Source of the DNA: Oligoflexia bacterium
Lineage (GTDB): Bacteria > Myxococcota_A > UBA796 > UBA2385
Assembly (NCBI GenBank): GCA_013152105.1
Contig: JAADHA010000587.1
Location: 1-8,477, forward strand
Direction: 5' to 3'
DNA length: 8,477 bases
Shown here: positions 1-6,687 of the stretch, in pieces
Layout of the letters: every line of letters begins with the position of its first letter
Position numbering within the stretch: the first letter of the stretch is position 1
The notes under the pieces: model-generated
Database searches by the model: none
What the model was told of the DNA's origin: nothing
The model's input: only the letters and a program-made list of their open reading frames with translations
Made by a program: the position numbers and the translations under genes

Positions 1-224
1 AGGCCGTAGCCACGCGGTGCTCGCCTCCACGTCCGACGCCCGGCCAGCAGCCCGCCGATCCCCAGACCGCCCATGTAGACCGACAGGGTCAGGGTCAGGG
101 CCAGGCCGGTGCTTCCGAAGGCCAGCGTCAAGCGACGCAGCCACACCAGCTCGCACAAGAGCGCGCCCGCGCCAGACAGCGCCAGCAGCCAGGGCAGTCG
201 ACCATCCTGGCTGTCCGCGCTCAC
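1..224 (-). CDS. Fused MFS/spermidine synthase-like membrane protein, N-terminal part
   Basis: Partial gene reading leftward from a GTG at 224-222 and still open at base 1 (74 complete codons). The protein begins with a short polar stretch, then a hydrophobic segment at about residues 11-29 containing SGAGALLCELVWLRRL, and a second at about 38-61 starting AFGSTGLAL and ending in GIGGLLAGRR. This order (SG..AL.YE.VW.R.L, then FGST, then G..LG..L.GR) is the recognisable N-terminus of bacterial proteins in which membrane helices precede a spermidine-synthase-like Rossmann domain. The usual Tyr of the first motif is Cys here. The catalytic part lies outside the window, so real aminopropyltransferase activity cannot be judged; many family members are of unknown function. 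The start lies 22 nt after the stop of the TPR gene, with no strong Shine-Dalgarno, which suggests co-transcription and coupled translation. No other start codon in this frame is nearby. Confidence 0.8.
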   Translation of the reverse strand, partial: MSADSQDGRLPWLLALSGAGALLCELVWLRRLTLAFGSTGLALTLTLSVYMGGLGIGGLLAGRRTWRRAPRGYG

Positions 225-246
225 GTCAGGGGCATCTTGTGGGCGT

Positions 247-2790
247 TCAGGCCAGCGAGTCGAGCTTGCGGCGCAGCCCCTTGCGGGCTTCCTTGAAGTT
301 GCCGCTGTTGGCGGCCTTCAGCGCTTCTTCAAGGTGCCGATGCGCTCCAGAGCCGTCGCCCTTGCCCTGGGCGATGTCGGCGAGCTGTTCGTGGGCCGCC
401 ATGACCTTGCGCCAGTCCTTGGTCTGGGTGGCCGGAGCCAGGGCCGATTCCAGGACCTCTTCGGCCTGACCGACCTCGCCGATCTGCTTGAGGGCGCTGC
501 CCAGGTTGAAGAGCAGTTCCTTTTGAAAGCCCGTGTTGGTCGCGTCGGCGCCTTGGCGGGCCTTGCGGAACAGCGTGACGGCTTCGGTCGCGTGACCCAT
601 CATCAGGTTGAAGAAGCCCAGGTTGTAGATGTCGATGGACTCGAACTGGGTGAGCTTCATGGCCTGGGTGAGCTGCAGCGTCCGGCTGCCGTTCTGGAGC
701 GCCGCTTCCCAGTTGCGTAGCGCCGCGTGGGCTTGGGCCAGCAGGGCAGTGGCGGCGCGTTCGCGGGCCGGGTTCTTCAGGGCTTGGGCGATCTGGACGA
801 CCCGCTGCAGGACGTCGGCGGCCTTGCTGTGCTGACCGCTGATGAGCAGGGTCTCACCGAAGTTGAGGCCGCTCTCCAGGGCCAGGGCGGCCTGGCCGGA
901 TTTCCCCGCGATCTCGTTGGCCTTGCGGAAGTGCTCGGCGGCCTGGGTGAGCTTGCTGCGGTCCCGCCGGGTGACGATGCCTCGGACATACTCGGCGTGG
1001 GCCTGGATGGGCGGAATCGGCGCGACGGCTTCGGCCTGTTCGACCTGGGCCAGGGCCGCGTTGGGGCTTCCGTCCGCCAGCTCGATCATCGCCAGGTGAC
1101 CGTGCAGCTCGGCCTGCTTGGTCTTGTCATCGAGGGCTGTGAACAGCTTGAGGGCGTCGTTGGCCCGGTCGCGCGCTCGGTAGAGGTCCTGGCGGCGGTG
1201 GTCCAAGCGGCTGCCGGCGAACAGCAGCCAGGCGGTCATGCCGCGATCCTCGTGTTGCTGCGCGAACTCGGTGGCCTCGGCGATCAGTTTTTCGGTCTGG
1301 TTGACATCCCCGGCACCGACCAGCCGGTCGACCAGATTCATCATCACGGTCTTGCGCAGGGCGTCGGGCCAGGCGATCTCGTCGAAGTACTTGGTCAGGT
1401 CGAAGGTCATGCCCCAGACTTCGGGGCGGTCGTTGGTGAGCGCGGCGCTGCGGAGCTGGTCGGCCTGCTGGAATGCGCCGCTCTCGGCCCAGATCCGCAT
1501 GGTCTTGACCAGATAGGCGTAGCCGCGGGGCACCAGGAAGCGCTGCAAGAAGGCGGCGACGCGGCGGGCCAGGTCTTGGTCTTCTTCGGCTTGGTGGCGG
1601 GAGATCACGGACTCGCGCAGCAGCGCCTTGTGGAACTGGTAGATCCAGGTCCCCAGGGGCTTGCTGAACTGGAGTTCCTTGTAGACGTCCTCGGTGGCGT
1701 CGTAGAGGTCGTCCAGGCTGTCCCGGTCGAAGCCGCCCATATCGGCCACCAGGGCCGAGGGGAAGGACAGGCCCAGCAGAGCGGAGAGATAGGCCACTTG
1801 CTCGGCGTCGTCTTCGGTCGCGTGCTTGCGCTGCGCTTCCTTGGGTTCGGTCGGCTTGGCTTCGCTGTCGTCGTCGGTCTTTTTCAGTTCATCTGCGTCC
1901 GGGCTGATATCGCAGATGTCTCCCAGCTTCAGATCCCCCACGTCCGACAGGCGACCGGCTTCGCTCAGCCAGTCGACCAGCTCGGCCACGAAGCCTGGGC
2001 GTCCATCGACGATCTCGGCGATGCGGGCGGCGTCGCCCGAGAGGTCCTTGCTGGCCAGGTAGAGGTTGACCTGGTCGGCACCCCATGGGCTCAGCTTGAT
2101 GGTCGCGATGCTGTCCTCACTGCGATCGAGGAGGTCGAGCAGTGCAGGGGACCACCAGGCCCGGGCCGCATCGTCGAGGGTCTCGGTGCCCAGCAACAGC
2201 AGCATCTTGCTGTCCGTACACTCGGCCATGATCGCCTCGAGCAGGGAGACGATGGCCAGGCTCTGGCTGTGGTGTACGTTCTGCAGATCGACGATGGTCG
2301 GGAACTTGCGCGTGATCAGCGCGGTGATCTCGACCAGACCCAGCAGCGGGTTGTCGCGAGGCAGCGTGACTTGTACCTGGTTGTCGTCGGGGCTCTTGGG
2401 GGCCGACTTTTTCAGACCTTCGGTGAAGGCCTGGATCCACCCCTGGACGCGCTTGGGCTCTTGGGGAAGCTGGGCGTTGAGGGCCATCTCGATGCGGCCC
2501 TTGAGGCCGCCGGAGCGGTGCAGGGCGGCATAGAGGCCCGCGTAGAGGCGCAGCATCGTCTGGAGGCCGTCTTCTTCGTCGTGCAGGCTGACGCGCCACA
2601 GCAGCACGTCTTCTTCGGTTGCGTGTGCGTAGCGGGTCAGTTCGCCGACCATTGCCCGCTTGCCACCCCCCATCGGGGCCTGCAGGTGTACGGCGTGAAG
2701 CTTGCCGTCGCGGGCGGCCTGCCAGTGATCCTTGAGGAGGTCAAAGTCGCCTTCATGGGCGACGTACAGTTTGTTGGCAGGCTCGGCCAC
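247..2790 (-). CDS. STAND/AAA-like NTPase fold with TPR array, degenerate nucleotide-binding motifs
   Basis: A protein of 847 residues from GTG 2790, or 852 from GTG 2805 (numbering here from 2790). The layout is that of AAA_16/STAND regulators: NTPase domain (about 10-290), an acidic Asp/Glu/Lys linker (about 297-330), a winged-helix-like segment (about 330-410), then helical TPR-type repeats (about 475-840). The Walker A-like motif is APMGGGKR (38-45): Lys44 is kept but the usual Ser/Thr is Arg45. At the Walker B position TIVDLQNVHH (165-174), the usual Asp-Asp before the His is Gln-Asn. The next strand reads LLLLGTET, without the usual Arg. GRPGFVAEL (263-271) matches the GxP motif region. 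The family senses or scaffolds through its TPRs; here NTP hydrolysis is doubtful. No DNA-binding, kinase, cyclase or membrane domain is visible, and no signal peptide, so it is probably cytoplasmic. It precedes the spermidine-synthase-like gene and is divergent from the MoxR operon. The fold call is confident; the function is unknown. Confidence 0.78.
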   Translation of the reverse strand: MAEPANKLYVAHEGDFDLLKDHWQAARDGKLHAVHLQAPMGGGKRAMVGELTRYAHATEEDVLLWRVSLHDEEDGLQTMLRLYAGLYAALHRSGGLKGRIEMALNAQLPQEPKRVQGWIQAFTEGLKKSAPKSPDDNQVQVTLPRDNPLLGLVEITALITRKFPTIVDLQNVHHSQSLAIVSLLEAIMAECTDSKMLLLLGTETLDDAARAWWSPALLDLLDRSEDSIATIKLSPWGADQVNLYLASKDLSGDAARIAEIVDGRPGFVAELVDWLSEAGRLSDVGDLKLGDICDISPDADELKKTDDDSEAKPTEPKEAQRKHATEDDAEQVAYLSALLGLSFPSALVADMGGFDRDSLDDLYDATEDVYKELQFSKPLGTWIYQFHKALLRESVISRHQAEEDQDLARRVAAFLQRFLVPRGYAYLVKTMRIWAESGAFQQADQLRSAALTNDRPEVWGMTFDLTKYFDEIAWPDALRKTVMMNLVDRLVGAGDVNQTEKLIAEATEFAQQHEDRGMTAWLLFAGSRLDHRRQDLYRARDRANDALKLFTALDDKTKQAELHGHLAMIELADGSPNAALAQVEQAEAVAPIPPIQAHAEYVRGIVTRRDRSKLTQAAEHFRKANEIAGKSGQAALALESGLNFGETLLISGQHSKAADVLQRVVQIAQALKNPARERAATALLAQAHAALRNWEAALQNGSRTLQLTQAMKLTQFESIDIYNLGFFNLMMGHATEAVTLFRKARQGADATNTGFQKELLFNLGSALKQIGEVGQAEEVLESALAPATQTKDWRKVMAAHEQLADIAQGKGDGSGAHRHLEEALKAANSGNFKEARKGLRRKLDSLA

Positions 2791-2795
2791 GGGAA

Positions 2796-2799
2796 CTCC
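2796..2799 (-). promoter_or_regulatory. Ribosome binding site favouring the start at 2790
   Basis: GGAG on the minus strand, 5 nt before the GTG at 2790-2788. The upstream in-frame GTG at 2805 is preceded only by pyrimidine-rich sequence (TCTTCCTCAATCC) with no Shine-Dalgarno. I therefore prefer the start giving MAEPANKLYV over the one giving MSGVPVAEPA. Confidence 0.5.
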
Positions 2800-2856
2800 A
2801 GACACACGGATTGAGGAAGACGATGGCGCGTGACCGGACTCGGTCGCCGCGGGCGG

Positions 2857-2872
2857 CGCTCTTTAAGGAGCG
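2857..2872. repeat. Short inverted repeat CGCTC-TTTAAG-GAGCG
   Basis: A perfect 5-bp stem with a 6-nt AT-rich centre, standing out in a very GC-rich divergent promoter region. It could be an operator half-site pair or part of a leftward promoter. No T-run follows on either strand, so it is not a standard terminator. A 5-bp match can occur by chance. Confidence 0.3.
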
Positions 2873-2931
2873 GTCCGCCTCACGTCCACCGCAGCGTTCG
2901 TCGCGGCGCGGCGCCATGTGCCTGGGGGCGC

Positions 2932-2937
2932 TATACT
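2932..2937 (+). promoter_or_regulatory. Possible -10 box of the lipoprotein/MoxR operon
   Basis: TATACT matches five of six bases of the sigma-70 -10 consensus and is one of very few AT-rich hexamers in this GC-rich gap. It lies 55 nt upstream of the ATG at 2993. No -35 resembling TTGACA is found 16-18 nt upstream, so activator dependence, an alternative sigma factor or chance remain possible. Confidence 0.3.
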
Positions 2938-2966
2938 CGCGCGTCCAGACAGCCCTACGCCTCACC

Positions 2967-2980
2967 TGAGATCTGAGATC
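2967..2980 (+). repeat. Tandem 7-bp repeat in the 5' leader
   Basis: Two perfect adjacent copies of TGAGATC, with AGATCT spanning the junction, lie immediately before the GGAG ribosome binding site of the first gene of the operon. This position could suit a repressor or a leader structure, but the repeat is short and may be incidental. Confidence 0.35.
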
Positions 2981-2984
2981 GGAG
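2981..2984 (+). promoter_or_regulatory. Ribosome binding site of the lipoprotein gene
   Basis: GGAG, 8 nt before the ATG at 2993. It decides the start: the same frame is open further upstream to a GTG at 2918, but that longer version would bury the signal peptide behind 25 unlikely residues. Confidence 0.6.
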
Positions 2985-2992
2985 CACTCGCC

Positions 2993-3478
2993 ATGTCTCG
3001 CTGCCTCTTGCCGCTCTGTGCCGGTGTCCTGCTGACCGCCTGTGGTGGCTTGCCTGATCCCGATGGGCAGTGGGCCGTCAGCGTGGTCAGCGACGACGGG
3101 GCAGACTTCACGGACTGCGTGGACGGCGAGACCTACGCTGCCATCAACAACAGCTACACCTACCAGATGTACGTGGACGCCAGCCAGGTGATCGACCTGC
3201 GCATCGACGGCCAGACCTTTGCCTCGGGGCAGTACGTCGATGGCTGCGATATCGACTACGAGAGCCCCGCCTACGTTGACAGCTTCGACGGGGCCGAGGT
3301 CCAGTGGCAGTTGGTCGGGACCGCGACCGTGCAGGGCCCGGCCGGTGGCTGTCCGATGACGGACGAGACCCTGGACTGGGAAGGCATCGAGACCATCACG
3401 GTGTCCCGCTCGGCCAGCGACCGTCTTCCGGTGGGCTGCACCCGCGTGCTGACGGTCACCGGCACCATCCTCCCCTGA
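2993..3478 (+). CDS. Small secreted lipoprotein of unknown function
   Basis: 161 residues. The N-terminus MSRCLLPLCAGVLLTAC is a type II (lipoprotein) signal peptide with lipobox LTAC, so Cys17 would be lipidated after cleavage. The residues after it (GGLPDPD) contain no Asp at position +2, so transport to the outer membrane is plausible if a Lol system is present. The mature part is acidic, rich in Asp, Gly, Thr and Tyr, and predicted mostly beta. It has four further cysteines (42, 85, 120, 149), enough for two disulfides, consistent with an oxidising periplasmic or surface location. I recognise no family or catalytic motif. It is the first gene of the operon, 16 nt before the MoxR gene, so it may be a structural partner or client of the MoxR/DUF58/TgpA proteins; that role is inference from position only. 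Confidence 0.75.
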   Translation: MSRCLLPLCAGVLLTACGGLPDPDGQWAVSVVSDDGADFTDCVDGETYAAINNSYTYQMYVDASQVIDLRIDGQTFASGQYVDGCDIDYESPAYVDSFDGAEVQWQLVGTATVQGPAGGCPMTDETLDWEGIETITVSRSASDRLPVGCTRVLTVTGTILP

Positions 3479-3494
3479 TCTTCCCAGGAACCCG

Positions 3495-4460
3495 ATGCGC
3501 GTCGAGTCCGCCGACCGTGACGCCGAGCCCCTCGTCGCCGCGGGCGAGCTGCTGACCCGCCTCGCGACGCGGGTTCAGCAGGTGGTCCGAGGCAAAGACG
3601 ATGTCGTCGAGCTGTGTATCGTGGCCATCATTGCCGGCGGCCATGTGTTGCTCGAGGACGTGCCTGGGGTCGGCAAGACCACCCTGGCCATGGCCCTGGC
3701 CGACGCCATGGGCGGCAGTTTTCGAAGGATCCAGCACACCAGTGATCTGCTGCCGGGTGACATCACCGGCGTGAACATCCTGGCACCCGACGGCACCAGC
3801 TTCAGCTTCCGTCCGGGGCCCCTCTTCGCCAACGTCGTGCTGGCGGACGAGATCAACCGGGCCACCCCCAAGACCCAGTCCGCGCTGCTTGAAGCCATGA
3901 ACGAACGTCGGGTCACGGTGGACGGGGTCAGCCACGTCCTGCCCGCACCTTTCACGGTGCTGGCCACCCAGAACCCCCACGACTACCACGGCACCTTTCC
4001 GCTGCCGGACAGTCAGCTCGACCGCTTCTTGATCCGCCTGACCATGGGCTACCCCGACCGCGAGCACGAACGGGAGATCCTGCGCCGTGGGACCGCTCAC
4101 CCGGTCCCGTTGCTTCCCGCGCTGGGGCCGGACAAGATCCTGGGCCTGGCTCGGGCTGTCGACCAGGTTCGCGTCCATCCTGATGTAGAGGACTACATCC
4201 TGGAGCTGGTGCGTCGCACCCGCGGCGATGCGCGTTTTGTTCGAGGGGCCTCGACCCGCGGTGCCGAGGCCCTCTACCGGGCCTGCCGGGCGCTGGCCCT
4301 GGTCCGTGATCGCAGCTTCGTCATACCCGAGGACGTGCGTGCCCTGGCCGTAGCGGTGCTGGCCCATCGCGTCCTGCCCCGGGCCGAGACGGGTCGCCCG
4401 GGTCAGGCTGCGCGGACCGCGGTGCGCGAGCTGCTGTGGGAGCTGCCCCCGCCGGGCTGA
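3495..4460 (+). CDS. MoxR-family AAA+ ATPase
   Basis: 321 residues, a normal length for the family. The motifs are complete: Walker A VPGVGKTTLA (Lys61, Thr62), HTSDLLPGDITG (81-92), Walker B VVLADE (114-119) followed by INRATPKTQSALLEAM, sensor 1 VLATQNP (Asn160), LDRF with the likely arginine finger Arg177, and sensor 2 GASTRGAEAL (Arg255). MoxR proteins are cytoplasmic hexameric ATPases thought to remodel or activate partner proteins, usually ones with von Willebrand-like or DUF58 domains encoded next door. Here the partner candidate is the DUF58 gene at 5671, separated by the serine hydrolase gene. The ATG at 3495 is preceded by AGGA with a 5-nt gap. Nothing is truncated, and the active-site residues argue for a working ATPase. 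Confidence 0.96.
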   Translation: MRVESADRDAEPLVAAGELLTRLATRVQQVVRGKDDVVELCIVAIIAGGHVLLEDVPGVGKTTLAMALADAMGGSFRRIQHTSDLLPGDITGVNILAPDGTSFSFRPGPLFANVVLADEINRATPKTQSALLEAMNERRVTVDGVSHVLPAPFTVLATQNPHDYHGTFPLPDSQLDRFLIRLTMGYPDREHEREILRRGTAHPVPLLPALGPDKILGLARAVDQVRVHPDVEDYILELVRRTRGDARFVRGASTRGAEALYRACRALALVRDRSFVIPEDVRALAVAVLAHRVLPRAETGRPGQAARTAVRELLWELPPPG

Positions 4461-4487
4461 TCCGGCTACCGTGTCCTGGAGATCCAG

Positions 4488-5645
4488 ATGTTTGCTGCCA
4501 TTCCGTCGCTCGTGCTGCTCTCATTCCTGCTGGGCTGTGGCAAGAGCACGGGCAGGGGATCGGACACTGCGACCGGCGCCGGCATCGAGGTCAGCGACTT
4601 CTGCGAGGGCATCGTCAGCCCCCAGACCGATCCTCCCTCCTTCTACGAGGACAACCCGACCCTGCCCGACACGGTCCCCGCGGGCGATGCCCGCTTCGAC
4701 TTCACGACCGCGACGCCGGCCGACCAGGGGCTGGACTCGGCGATGTTGGACGACGCCGTCACCGTGCTGGATGGCAAGCCCTACATCAACAGCCTGCTGG
4801 TGATGCGCGGCGGCGACCTGGTGTTGGAACACTACTTCCACGGGTCGGCTGCGGACGACAGCAACAACGTACACTCGGCGTCGAAGAGCGTGCTCGGGCT
4901 CCTGGTCGGGATCGCGATCGAACAAGGCGACATCGACGGGATCGACCAGCCCGTGTCCGAGCTGCTGCCGGACCTCTTCGACGGGAAGTCCGAGACCAAG
5001 CGGGCCATCACGGTGGGGAATCTGCTGACCATGTCGGCTGGCTTTGCGTGGATCGAGGACCAGTCCGAGGGCAGCATCGAGCGTACCGATGATTGGCTCC
5101 AGACCATCGTGGACCTGCCCCTGGACTCGACGCCTGGGACACAATTCAACTACAGCACCATTCAGACGCACCTGATGGGCGCGGCCCTGGCCCATGCGAC
5201 TGGCCAGAGCCTGTGCGACTACGCCCATGACCAGATCTACACGCCGCTGGGCATCGCGGCCGAGCGCTGGGGACGCGACCCACAGGGCTACTTCTCGGGT
5301 GGCTTCAACGTCTACCTGACGGCGCGCGAGCTGCTGCGCTTCGGCAAACTGGTGCTCGATCGCGGCGCCGCCGACGGGCAGCAACTGGTGCCGGCGAGCT
5401 GGGTGGACGACGCGACCAGCCGGCAGATCACCGACGCCGGCAATTACTACTATGGCTACTACTTCTGGCTGCGTCGGGGTGCGGACACGCCGCTCGACAT
5501 CGCCTGGGGCTACGGCGGGCAGCTCGTCTACGTGATCCCCGATGTCGACATGGTCGTGGTGATCACGACGAACACCCGCGACTATGGTGTCGAGTACGAC
5601 GGCGCGGACCTGGTGCTCGAACGAATCGTGGGGGCGGTGCTGTGA
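4488..5645 (+). CDS. Lipoprotein serine hydrolase, beta-lactamase/NylB-like fold
   Basis: 385 residues. The start MFAAIPSLVLLSFLLGC has a lipobox LLGC (Cys17), so the enzyme is probably a lipid-anchored envelope protein; a variable acidic spacer (about 18-75) precedes the domain. Catalytic motifs of the class C beta-lactamase/DD-peptidase/esterase superfamily are intact: SxxK as Ser130-Ala-Ser-Lys133 in HSASKSVLGLL, the Tyr motif at Tyr222 in FNYST, and WGYGGQ (340-345) at the third motif position. LLTMSAGFAW, PGTQFNYS and LTARELLRFGKLVLDRG resemble 6-aminohexanoate-dimer hydrolase (NylB)/EstB-like proteins rather than true beta-lactamases; the third motif is not KTG. Likely substrates are amides, esters or peptidoglycan-type peptides; the sequence does not decide. 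ATG 4488 has TGGAGA with a 5-6-nt gap. It sits 27 nt after the MoxR gene and 25 nt before DUF58, an unusual place for such an enzyme. Confidence 0.92.
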   Translation: MFAAIPSLVLLSFLLGCGKSTGRGSDTATGAGIEVSDFCEGIVSPQTDPPSFYEDNPTLPDTVPAGDARFDFTTATPADQGLDSAMLDDAVTVLDGKPYINSLLVMRGGDLVLEHYFHGSAADDSNNVHSASKSVLGLLVGIAIEQGDIDGIDQPVSELLPDLFDGKSETKRAITVGNLLTMSAGFAWIEDQSEGSIERTDDWLQTIVDLPLDSTPGTQFNYSTIQTHLMGAALAHATGQSLCDYAHDQIYTPLGIAAERWGRDPQGYFSGGFNVYLTARELLRFGKLVLDRGAADGQQLVPASWVDDATSRQITDAGNYYYGYYFWLRRGADTPLDIAWGYGGQLVYVIPDVDMVVVITTNTRDYGVEYDGADLVLERIVGAVL

Positions 5646-5670
5646 GTTCCTCCGTGAGCGGCGCCGCGCG

Positions 5671-6687
5671 GTGAGTCTGGTCGGCCTTCGCTCGCGCTTG
5701 CGGGCTGCCTTCGACCGTCGGATCCGCGTGCGGCCGACTCGGGTGGGCGTTGGCTATGTGGCCCTGCTTTTGGGTGTGCTGGTGGCGGCGGTGAACACTG
5801 GCAACAACCTGCTCTACCTGGTGCTCTCGGCGCAGCTTGCGGTGCTGGTCCTGAGCAACCTGATGGCCGAGCTGAACTTGCGCGGGCTCAGCGTGCGGCG
5901 GATCCTGCCGCCCGAGGTCTACGCCGGCCAGACGGCGGTCGGCGCCTTTGAACTTCGCAATCTCCGGGGGCGGGTGTCGGCCCTGACGGTTCATATCGAG
6001 GACCTGGGACCCGGCGACGCTCCGACCCGAGCACACGCCCTGGTCGCGGTGCTGCAGCCGGGTCTCGAGGCGGCCGCTCCGGCTCGCTGGCACCTGCCTT
6101 CACGGGGAATGGCTCGCCTGGACCGGGTCCGCCTATGGAGCGACTTTCCCTTCGGCCTGGTGCGCCGCTACACCGATCTGTCCCTCCCAGTCGACGTGTT
6201 GGTCTACCCCGTGCCGGTCGAGGGGCGTGGCTCTCGGCCGGTGCTCAGTGTCGGGGCCACTCGCGAAGATCGCAGTCGCAGTGGGCGCGAGGGGGACTTC
6301 CGAGGCATACGTCCCTACCAGGCCGGTGATCCCCTGCGCGACCTGCACTGGCCGACCACCGCGCGGACCGGACACCCGATGATCGTGCAGCGCGCCGCCA
6401 CGGGGGCCCCCGAGGTGATCGTCCGGGTTGAGGACTGTCGTGGCGATCGCTGGGAGCGGGCCTTGTCCCTGGCCGCGGGCGAAGTCGAGCAGCACCTGGA
6501 GCGCGGTGATGCGGTGGGCCTCGCGGTAGAGGGTCAGGTGCTAGAGGCGCGGACCGGCGATGTGTGGCGGCGGCGTCTGCTGACCCGCTTGGCGCTGCTG
6601 CCGCGCCGAGATCAACTCCCCGAGTCCGAGTCCGAGTCCGAGTCCGAGTCCAACAGCGAGAGCGAGGGCCTGGGGGGTGGCCCATGA
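5671..6687 (+). CDS. DUF58 membrane protein, TgpA-associated short type
   Basis: 338 residues. A basic N-terminus is followed by two adjacent membrane helices (about 28-43 and 47-65), then a beta-rich soluble part and the family signature GDFRGIRPYQAGDPLRDLHW (208-227). The following region reads VRVEDCRGDRWERAL (251-265), where longer DUF58 proteins carry a von Willebrand metal-site motif (DxSxS); that motif is absent, as in other short TgpA-linked members. The likely role is as membrane partner of the upstream MoxR ATPase and the downstream transglutaminase. The GTG at 5671 is the best start: 25 nt after the previous stop and just before the basic leader. Its ribosome binding site is weak, so coupling to the upstream gene is likely. 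The frame opens back to an ATG at 5584, inside the hydrolase gene, but those residues look non-coding. The C-terminus is a low-complexity Glu-Ser tail made by a hexanucleotide repeat. Confidence 0.9.
   Translation: MSLVGLRSRLRAAFDRRIRVRPTRVGVGYVALLLGVLVAAVNTGNNLLYLVLSAQLAVLVLSNLMAELNLRGLSVRRILPPEVYAGQTAVGAFELRNLRGRVSALTVHIEDLGPGDAPTRAHALVAVLQPGLEAAAPARWHLPSRGMARLDRVRLWSDFPFGLVRRYTDLSLPVDVLVYPVPVEGRGSRPVLSVGATREDRSRSGREGDFRGIRPYQAGDPLRDLHWPTTARTGHPMIVQRAATGAPEVIVRVEDCRGDRWERALSLAAGEVEQHLERGDAVGLAVEGQVLEARTGDVWRRRLLTRLALLPRRDQLPESESESESESNSESEGLGGGP
6621..6650 (+). repeat. Hexanucleotide tandem repeat (CGAGTC)x5 inside the DUF58 gene
   Basis: Five perfect head-to-tail copies, followed by less regular AACAGCGAGAGCGAG. 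Read in frame as GAG TCC, they encode alternating Glu-Ser near residues 318-327 of the DUF58 protein. Because the unit is six bases, gain or loss of copies would lengthen or shorten the acidic tail by two residues without breaking the frame. A run of six G follows at 6672-6677, shortly before the next gene's start. Confidence 0.95.

Larger units (their letters stand above)
2791..2992. other. Divergent intergenic region between the two transcription units
   Basis: This gap of about 190-200 nt separates the leftward STAND-like gene from the rightward lipoprotein/MoxR operon, so both promoters should lie here. I found no convincing paired -35/-10 for either direction. Visible elements are a possible -10 (TATACT, 2932-2937), a 5-bp inverted repeat with a TTTAAG loop (2857-2872), a tandem 7-mer (2967-2980), and a GGAG ribosome binding site. 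No small gene is evident. Confidence 0.6.

Noticed and set aside
221..235. Four-codon mini-ORF (ATG to TGA, minus strand) whose stop overlaps the GTG start at 224
   Set aside because: It has no ribosome binding site, and such short overlaps arise easily by chance, so I do not call it a leader peptide.
109..720. Plus-strand reading frame of 203 codons spanning the left gene junction
   Set aside because: It lies antisense to both the TPR gene's end and the spermidine-synthase-like start, and has low-complexity composition typical of shadow frames.
727..2814. Long plus-strand reading frame of 695 codons opposite the STAND/TPR gene
   Set aside because: It is rich in Gly, Val, Leu, Gln and Asp in the way of high-GC antisense frames and shows no domain or motif. 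The minus-strand frame has the ordered NTPase, GxP and TPR signatures and a better ribosome binding site.
2857..2872. Inverted repeat considered as a terminator
   Set aside because: The stem is only 5 bp, no T-run follows on either strand, and it lies between divergent gene starts where no transcript needs to end.
2918..2992. Upstream GTG start for the lipoprotein gene
   Set aside because: It would add 25 residues in front of a textbook lipoprotein signal peptide; the ATG at 2993 has its own GGAG.
3456..4367. Minus-strand reading frame of 303 codons opposite MoxR
   Set aside because: The plus strand has every AAA+ motif of MoxR in order; the antisense frame is a GC-driven shadow.
4521..5384. 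Minus-strand reading frame of 287 codons opposite the serine hydrolase
   Set aside because: No recognisable motif; the sense strand carries the lipobox and SxxK/Tyr/WGYGG motifs.
5584..5670. Upstream ATG start for DUF58 inside the hydrolase gene
   Set aside because: It would create a 62-nt overlap and add a Cys/Trp/Ser/Thr-rich leader unlike the family; GTG 5671 gives the usual basic leader before the first helix.
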